From Euphorbia lathyris (lineage: Eukaryota > Streptophyta > Magnoliopsida > Malpighiales > Euphorbiaceae): a stretch of 64,000 nt of DNA. The notes under the pieces were generated by a model. It was not told where the DNA came from and searched no databases. It saw only the letters and a program-made list of their open reading frames with translations. Location: NCBI RefSeq assembly GCF_963576675.1, contig NC_088916.1, positions 75,657,501 to 75,721,500 on the forward strand, written 5' to 3'. Positions 58,172-64,000 of this stretch are shown piece by piece. The stretch's first letter is position 1, and each line of letters starts with the position of its first letter. The position numbers were made by a program, and so were the translations under genes.

Positions 58172-59240
58172 ATCCTCAAGGAGATACATGGGGGATCATG
58201 TGGGGCACATGAGGCCTCCGCCGCCATCCTGAAAAAGTTCAGGTTAGCAGGTTTCTACTGGCCCACGGCTGAGTTGGATGCCCAAAAATTGGTAGAGTCT
58301 TGTCATAATTGTCAGATTCATACGAATGAATCACATACTGCCAAACACCTCCAGAAGCCAATTATAGAAGGACGTACATTCGCCCTCTGGGGGATAGACA
58401 TTGTTGGCCCATTTCCTCCAACTCGCCGACAGAGAAGGTACGTGGTAGTGGCAGTGGACCATTTCACCAAATGGGTAGAAGCCGAAGCTGTTTCCTCCAT
58501 TACTGCGGAACGAATGGTGGAATTTGTCAGAGACAACATCGTAGAAAGATACGGTGTTCCACATACCATCATTACCGATAATGGAACACAGTTCAACTGT
58601 GGCGAATTCAAGACTTTCTGCGAAGGGTTAGGCATCCTGAACAGATTCGCTTCCGTTTATTATCCCCAGTCCAACGGAATGACTGAAGTTACCAATCGGA
58701 CGATCGTAAAGGGGATAAAAAAGAGATTGGGAGAGCATGATAAGAAGTGGGAGGATCAGCTGACAAGTGTTCTATGGGCTTATCGCACCACCCCGAGGAC
58801 GGCTACAGGGGAAACACCATTCGCCCTTTCTCATGGCGTTGAAAGCCGTTATCCCAGTCGAAATACAGGTCCCCAGTGATCGAGTGGCCTTTTATTGTGA
58901 AGAGGACAACGGCAAACGGCTAAGGGAGCACCTAGATCAGATAGAAGATCGCAGGGATCAATCCTATGTACGCATGGCAGCATACAAACAGCGGATTGCA
59001 GCTTACCATGATAAAAACGCCAAGCTTGTGGATCTGAATGTGGGAGATCTTGTGCTCCGTAAGGCTGATAAAATCCAATCTCGAGAAGGCAAGGGTAAGT
59101 TAGGACTCAACTGGACATGCCCATATCAGATAGTGGACAAGATTGGATCTGCCACATTTAAAATACAAGACATGGAGGGCAATACATTGCCACGCACATG
59201 GAACCTCCAAAATCTCCGCAAATATTTTGTCAGAAAATGA
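58172..59240 (+). pseudogene. Tat integrase, cut off by a stop and a frameshift
   Basis: The frame continues past the TAA at 58169 without shifting. The zinc-binding part ends in FYWPT...CHNC (to about 58313). The catalytic core has Asp in WGIDIVGPF (about 58394), Asp in TDNGTQF (about 58576) and Glu in PQSNGMTEVTNRT (about 58685), so the DDE triad is present. One extra base near 58840 shifts the frame after FALSHG, and the C-terminal part (VGDLVLRKADK, WTCPYQIVDKIG) runs in the new frame to a stop at 59238-59240. Confidence 0.85.
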
Positions 59241-59859
59241 AGTGTATAAACGGTCTTGAGTACTCTTTTTCCTTTAATAAAGCTTTTTCCCGTGTGGTTT
59301 TTCTTATTAAAGGTTTTAACGAGGCTCACCTATAAGACCTACTTGCTGTAATAAGGCATTTCTCCCATTAATAAACATCATTTGTTCTATTATCTGTGTT
59401 CTTTTTTACTACAGCAATATCAATATTCCAGTCTTAAAAAGGGGGGGCATCCAACGCTCTCCACATTTACAATGTATCGCTATCTTAGAGATACGCCCTT
59501 GATGCCTTAAAGACATAAGAAGATCAATCTTATGGGCGGATCCCAATCTCCAATAGAGTTAAAACGATCATTGGACGCAAGGTCTTTACACTCTCTTATC
59601 CTTTCCAGAGAAGGATTCACAAGTCCTACGGGCGGATCATTTCACCTCAAAGATAGGTAGCAAATTGATCCCCTGGGCAGCTTTACTTCCTCTAGAAGGA
59701 ATAGAACAGCTTCTAACCTTCACAAAGGTTCATACAATGGAGTATGGCTGGCCACCTACTTCAAATCCTAGATGCCTATATATATTTCCTTACGCAAACG
59801 TAAAGGTAAAATAACATAGCTTCCATAAAGGATCAAAAAAAACTGTACTTAAAAATGTT
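59241..59859. other. Non-coding interval between integrase and antisense gene
   Basis: No ORF. It has GGCGGATC words like the LTR, and CTTTAATAAAG near 59271 that could act as a polyadenylation context. Confidence 0.5.
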
Positions 59860-62354
59860 TTTACAATGTCACAAATAAAAGCAAGCTAAGTAATAATAGG
59901 AGCATCCTCCTTTGCGCTTTCTTTGCCCACGGCGCTTGCTTGGGGATCCTCCTTCTCCATATCCGCAGACACGCCATCAGGAGATACCTCCTTATCCATT
60001 GAAGATGTGGAACCAAGGGGAAGAGTCTGATCAGAATTGGTTCTGCATCCGCTTCGGGGGGCACTTCTTCAAGCTCATCCGATGTGACCGTGGTGGATGG
60101 TTTGGTTTCTCCCACAGGCTCCTTCATCCATCTCCGAACGTAATCACGGAGGTACTCCTTAGCGTCTGGCATTTTATTAAACTTCGCCACATCTTCTGGT
60201 TCGGGGACGGCGAATTACGGATCCGTGAAGTTAGTCTCAGGATGCGCCAAGGAGAAGTACGCCATAAGCATCTCGCCGTAATAAAAAGCTTGCACACCCG
60301 CCGTGTATTCAGCTTCTCCAAGGGCGTCTTCATGGCTTTTGGCATCAGATGCAATCTTTGCCTTTAAACTCTTAATTTCCCCATCCCTGAGAACTAAGGC
60401 GGCTGTGGCAGAAGCAAGGTTTGCATTCGCAGAAGCAAGACCTGCATTAACAGAAGCGATAGTAGAATTGGCTTCCACTATCTCTTTCTCTAATCTCTCG
60501 ATAGTTGCCTTATCCGCCACATTCTGAAGGAGCTCAGTTTCCATGGTACGTAGGCGAGCATACAACTGTCAAAAACAAACGATTCAATCAAAAGGCAAAA
60601 AGGATTAAGGAACTAGTATTGACTGCATCCTTTCTAAAGAAACTCACCGAAAGGAGCTCCGTCTTCCCCTTTTGGGCATGAATTGAACCAGGAATCTGGT
60701 TATAGTTCCTCTGCACTTCGCCCACCTGACCCAAGGCCTCATCCAAATCATTTAGGATGGATTCGTTCTCGAAAGAACCTTGGGCTCTTAATTTAGCGGA
60801 CCAGTATCCGCCAATATCGGGCTTCGCCGTCTACACAAACATGAAAGAGTCAGAACTCCGGTCCAGAGCTTGATGAACAAATGGAAATCAAAGGTAACCT
60901 ACCTGTGCAATCTCCCCAGCAGGTCTGGCGGACCTCATGACATCCGCCATAAGCTTAGGAACTCCAGTGGTGTTAGGTTTCCTCTTCTTCAACGGCGGCT
61001 CAACCCCTGTTTCCGCAGGACGTTTGCCAGTAACAGTCTGAGGATTCGCCGCTTGATCTTTCTTGCGTGCTTCAGCCTCCAAAAACTTCCTACGCGTCTC
61101 TGCAAGAGCGTGATTGGCCTTAGATAAACCCCTGCCAAAGAAAACATTAAAATAATCAAGGTTCATGAAGAAATGAAAGGTACCTTGGTCAAATTGCGTA
61201 ATCTTTGAGTAAATGAATTGATCCCCTTCCCGGCGAATCAATGGGATATCACTCATCATGAAGGCTAAGGCATCCGCATATGTCCATGCATCCGCCTTGA
61301 TTTGCTTCATGAGCTCCGCTACCTTCTCATCACTATCCGTTAGGATATGCATGTCACCCGCCATATGTAGCGGCCTGGGGTTCCAAACTGAAGGAAAACC
61401 CAGTGGTTCGCCGTCTTTTATCTTCACGTAGAAGAATCTCTCATCCCAGCAATGAACATTGGACATTTTGTCGCTAAAAGGCGAATATACCCCGAATTTG
61501 GCGAACGTAAGATAGGATTCGGACTTCCTTTTTGAGGGTTTGTGAAAAGCTCTAAAGGTACGGCCCGTATATACAACCCCTAAATTCGAGGCAAGATAAC
61601 AGTCTAAAGCGATGTCCAACCAACAGTTAGGATGTAGCTGGCTGACTGTGATGTCAAAATAAGAGAGGATGTCCGCCATCATCTTTGGAAGAGGAAGTCG
61701 GAACCCTCTCTCCACGTGACTGCAGTACACTGTAAGGAAGCCGCTAGGTGGACAGGAAGGACGTTGATGAGATGCGGCAAGCTGAGTCTCATAGTTTTTA
61801 ATCCAGGGAAAGCGATTCACCAGACCCACTAGATCCGCGACGCTCATACGAGACGGAGTGGACTCCGCTCGGGGATTCTTTTTCCTAGGAGGAATCGAAG
61901 AAGAGGCCATTGATCCCGGAAACCACCTATGGGCACCGAACGGAACGGCGTCGGAGACAGAAGTAAGAAGGGTTGGGTTCTTAGTGGAACGAGTTTGATA
62001 ATGATTACGCGCCGAGTTATTAAACTCAGCTAAATCGGAATTAATCGTGTCTTCGGAAGAATGGGAGTTCTCCGATGACGAGGTGGTCCAACTAAAATCA
62101 ACTTCTATTTCAGAATGGGAGGTTGAATTAAAAAGTTCTGAAGTTGATCTAGAAGATGAAGACGAACTTCTAAACATCCAGGAAAAAGTTAAGCAAAAGA
62201 AGAACTTACATGAGAAATCGGAAGCTTGATGCGAAACTCTGAAGAAATCCCAGAAAAAGCTTCGAGCAAAAGAGAAAAATCGAAGAAGTGAGGAAGAAAG
62301 AGAAAGCAGGGGAGGAAGAAGAAAGTTTTCTCCTTCCTGGGACAGTGTGTCCAC
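59860..62354 (-). pseudogene. Antisense spliced extra gene of the Tat element (putative PF04195 type)
   Basis: Exon A (62354-60903), exon B (60830-60648) and exon C (60565 down) join in phase 0 with GT-AG introns (CACAG/GTAGGT; TTTCG/GTGAGT). Exon A holds a Ser-rich N terminus, then MASSSIPPRKKN and a domain with FRLPLPKMMADILSYF and QLHPNCWLD, the pattern of the 'putative gypsy type transposon' family found as antisense ORFs in Tat elements. A basic KRPAETGVEPPLKKRK stretch could be a nuclear signal. Exon C is an Ala-rich coiled coil (ERLEKEIVEANSTIASVNAG). A TAA at 60215-60217 interrupts the frame, which then continues as FAVPEPEDVAKFNKMP before a further frameshift near 60020. The real start may be an internal Met. 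Its role in the element is unknown. Confidence 0.75.
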
Positions 62355-62456
62355 TACACGTGTTGATCATCCACTGGCATTGAACAGCGTGCTCATTAAT
62401 GCAAATGTTTATGACGACGCGCGGAAGTTCAAAAGCCCTAAAGGACTTTAAGAGCA

Positions 62457-62467
62457 TTTTGGGGGGG
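62457..62467 (+). other. Polypurine tract of the Tat element
   Basis: TTTTGGGGGGG sits four bases before the 3' LTR, the position used for priming plus-strand DNA synthesis. Confidence 0.75.
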
Positions 62468-62471
62468 CTTC

Positions 62472-62947
62472 TGATAACATCGAGATATTATCCCGAAGAC
62501 CAAAAGGGATATTCACCTCAAAGTACGCCACGTAGTGATCCCCAAAGGGAAGCCGGCAGGCGGATCTCCACGGATCAGCTCTGAGAGACCCGCTGGCGGA
62601 CCTATAGGGCGAATCTCTCCATTCGCCACTATAACGGCTGGCCGCCAATTCGGCCATAAAAGATCATTAAGGGGTTATTAATTAGCTAACCGCCAAGTTA
62701 GTGATAACTCATAACCGCCATTAATGAAGCATTAATAGAGACTTTCTAGTTACTTGGAGGTTATAACTTCCCAGCTATATATAACCCGATCCCCTAGGCT
62801 ATCAAGGTATACATTCTCACAACCTTTGTCAATTCAGTTGGTTTCCTTGATTCATCTTACCGACTTTGGCATCGGAGCTTCCCCCGTCGAACCCAACGAC
62901 GCCCCCACAGGGACGGAAGCAGATCAGAATTTCTCCACTTGTTACCA
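62472..62947 (+). repeat. 3' LTR of the Tat element
   Basis: 476 bp, same ends as the 5' LTR, with eight substitutions and no indels between them by eye. Confidence 0.95.
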
Positions 62948-62952
62948 GTACA

Positions 62953-64000
62953 AGGCGCGGATATATCGTAAGCGACACAAACCACATTAAAAAGTAAAAA
63001 TATATAAAATTGTATAGGATAACATTTAAATATCAATTTGTACTGTTGCTTGCTTCTTTCTCTCTTCTCTTTTATCTATTGTATGCTCATTCTCTCTCTT
63101 TTCTTTCTCGTTATTTGTTTATTTCTCTCTTTTTTTTTCCTGTAATGATGTGTGCGTTTCTTCAAAATCTGTCTTTTTTTTTCATTGCTTGTTTTATACG
63201 TCAGGTAGTGGATATTATACATTTATCTTACTCTTTTAAAACCTTAAAGGAAAAACCATAAGATGCACCCACTTATAACCGCGGCTAGCTGCACAAAAGC
63301 GCACCTTGGTGGTCATTCTGAGTGATAGCACCAACCTTTGTAATGCTAAAGCACTCAATCTAGTACCTTGTCCATCTGGAACATTAGACATGTCTTTAAT
63401 AACTATACATTTAAAAACTTCACAATTTAATGAAGTCATGCATAAAAATTTGCAAGAGTACAAAATAATATATCCACACAAAATAGAAAAAAGCAAAGAC
63501 ATTATCCAAAAAAAAATCTAATAGAGCTATCGTTTTCAAATGTCGAATTATCTTCTTCGGTAATACCTAAAATTCTAATATCCATTCAACTCCCAAACAA
63601 AAAATATTCACCCATCAAAAATTTCTAAAAGAAATGACCGACAATCGACTTACACGAAATGATTAACACGGTTATCATTTGTAACTAATGATATAGAGCA
63701 TATAAACAATGTAACGCGATTTTGATATCGATAACCCGAATCAGTGGTGATATAATCAGAAAGAAAGAAAGAAGTGGCAAAAATCACTAATTTCATATAG
63801 AACATGTAAAATGATGAATTTCATGTGAAGCAAATAACAAAGAAGAATGAGAAAATAGTGAGAGAGATTAAGAAATAAAAACTATAGATTAAGCAAACAA
63901 TTAACAACATTACCAAAAAAACCACCCAATCAGGAAGAAACACGTGGTGAATTAGCGCCTCTGCTCTGCTTCATCTTCTCCGGCTAATTTCATACGCTTT
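62953..64000. other. Right-edge region: pyrimidine-rich tract and an unassigned minus-strand frame
   Basis: From 63050 to 63190 the plus strand is very rich in C and T (TCTCTCTTTTCTTTCTCG type). On the minus strand 63502-63236 is open and contains DMSNVPDGQGTRLSALALQR, which has a protein-like composition, but I cannot assign it; it could be one exon of a gene off the right edge. At the very end, the minus strand reads KRMKLAGEDEAEQRR before a stop at about 63956, possibly the end of another exon. Confidence 0.3.

Larger units (their letters stand above)
52922..62952 (+). mobile_element. Complete Ty3/gypsy retrotransposon, Tat lineage
   Basis: The element 52927-62947 (10,021 bp) has two 476-bp LTRs, TG...CA ends and the exact 5-bp target duplication GTACA (52922-52926 and 62948-62952). 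The order is LTR, tRNA-Phe primer site, gag, protease, reverse transcriptase with RNase H, a second archaeal-type RNase H, integrase, an antisense extra gene, polypurine tract, LTR. The second RNase H and the antisense ORF are hallmarks of the plant Tat group (Ogre/Retand relatives). By my count the LTRs differ at 8 of 476 positions, seven of them transitions, so insertion was recent. Even so, the coding region has several stops and frameshifts, so it may have been copied by proteins supplied in trans. Confidence 0.95.

Overview
The window is nuclear DNA of a eudicot plant. It is AT-rich, the genes have short GT-AG introns, and the spaces between them are filled with plant transposable elements. 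The species cannot be named from the sequence. All calls come from reading the bases and comparing them with remembered family hallmarks; no database search was run.

Only two host genes look complete. A thaumatin-like (PR-5 type) secreted protein lies on the minus strand at 7022-9499 in three or four exons. An auxin influx carrier of the AUX1/LAX family, most like LAX3, lies on the plus strand at 34213-39757 in eight exons coding for 465 residues. At the left edge (415-682, minus) are two exons of a UFM1-like ubiquitin-fold modifier with a one-base frameshift. Divergent from it, at 765-815, is an snRNA-type promoter (USE plus TATA) followed by a strongly structured sequence that may be a small RNA gene.

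The rest is mobile DNA. Two sister DNA elements of about 3.9 kb (12648-16483 and 24247-28230) have imperfect terminal inverted repeats. Each carries one six-exon gene for a plant mobile domain (PMD, MAIN/MAIL-like) protein and no visible transposase. In each copy the gene is flanked by two GC-rich arrays of a 33-bp self-complementary unit, one in intron 1 and one 3' of the gene. The second copy sits inside a hAT-type element (22822-28307, 8-bp target duplication AATCAAAC), which also holds a 497-bp foldback element. A complete Ty3/gypsy element of the Tat lineage (52927-62947, 476-bp LTRs about 98 percent identical, target duplication GTACA, tRNA-Phe primer site) carries a decayed gag-pol plus an antisense, spliced extra gene. 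An older short LTR element with the same primer-site type lies at 21075-22799. A 5'-truncated LINE, a copia gag fragment, SINE-like pieces and many MITEs (Stowaway, Tourist and 9-bp-duplication foldback types) fill the introns and intergenic space.

Region by region: 1-5 kb, UFM1-like fragment, RNA candidate, LINE; 5-9.6 kb, thaumatin-like gene with a Stowaway MITE in intron 2; 12.6-28.3 kb, nested transposons and two PMD genes; 28.3-34 kb, MITEs and AT-rich spacer; 34.2-39.8 kb, LAX3-like gene; 39.8-52.9 kb, repeat debris; 52.9-62.9 kb, Tat retrotransposon; 63-64 kb, unassigned.
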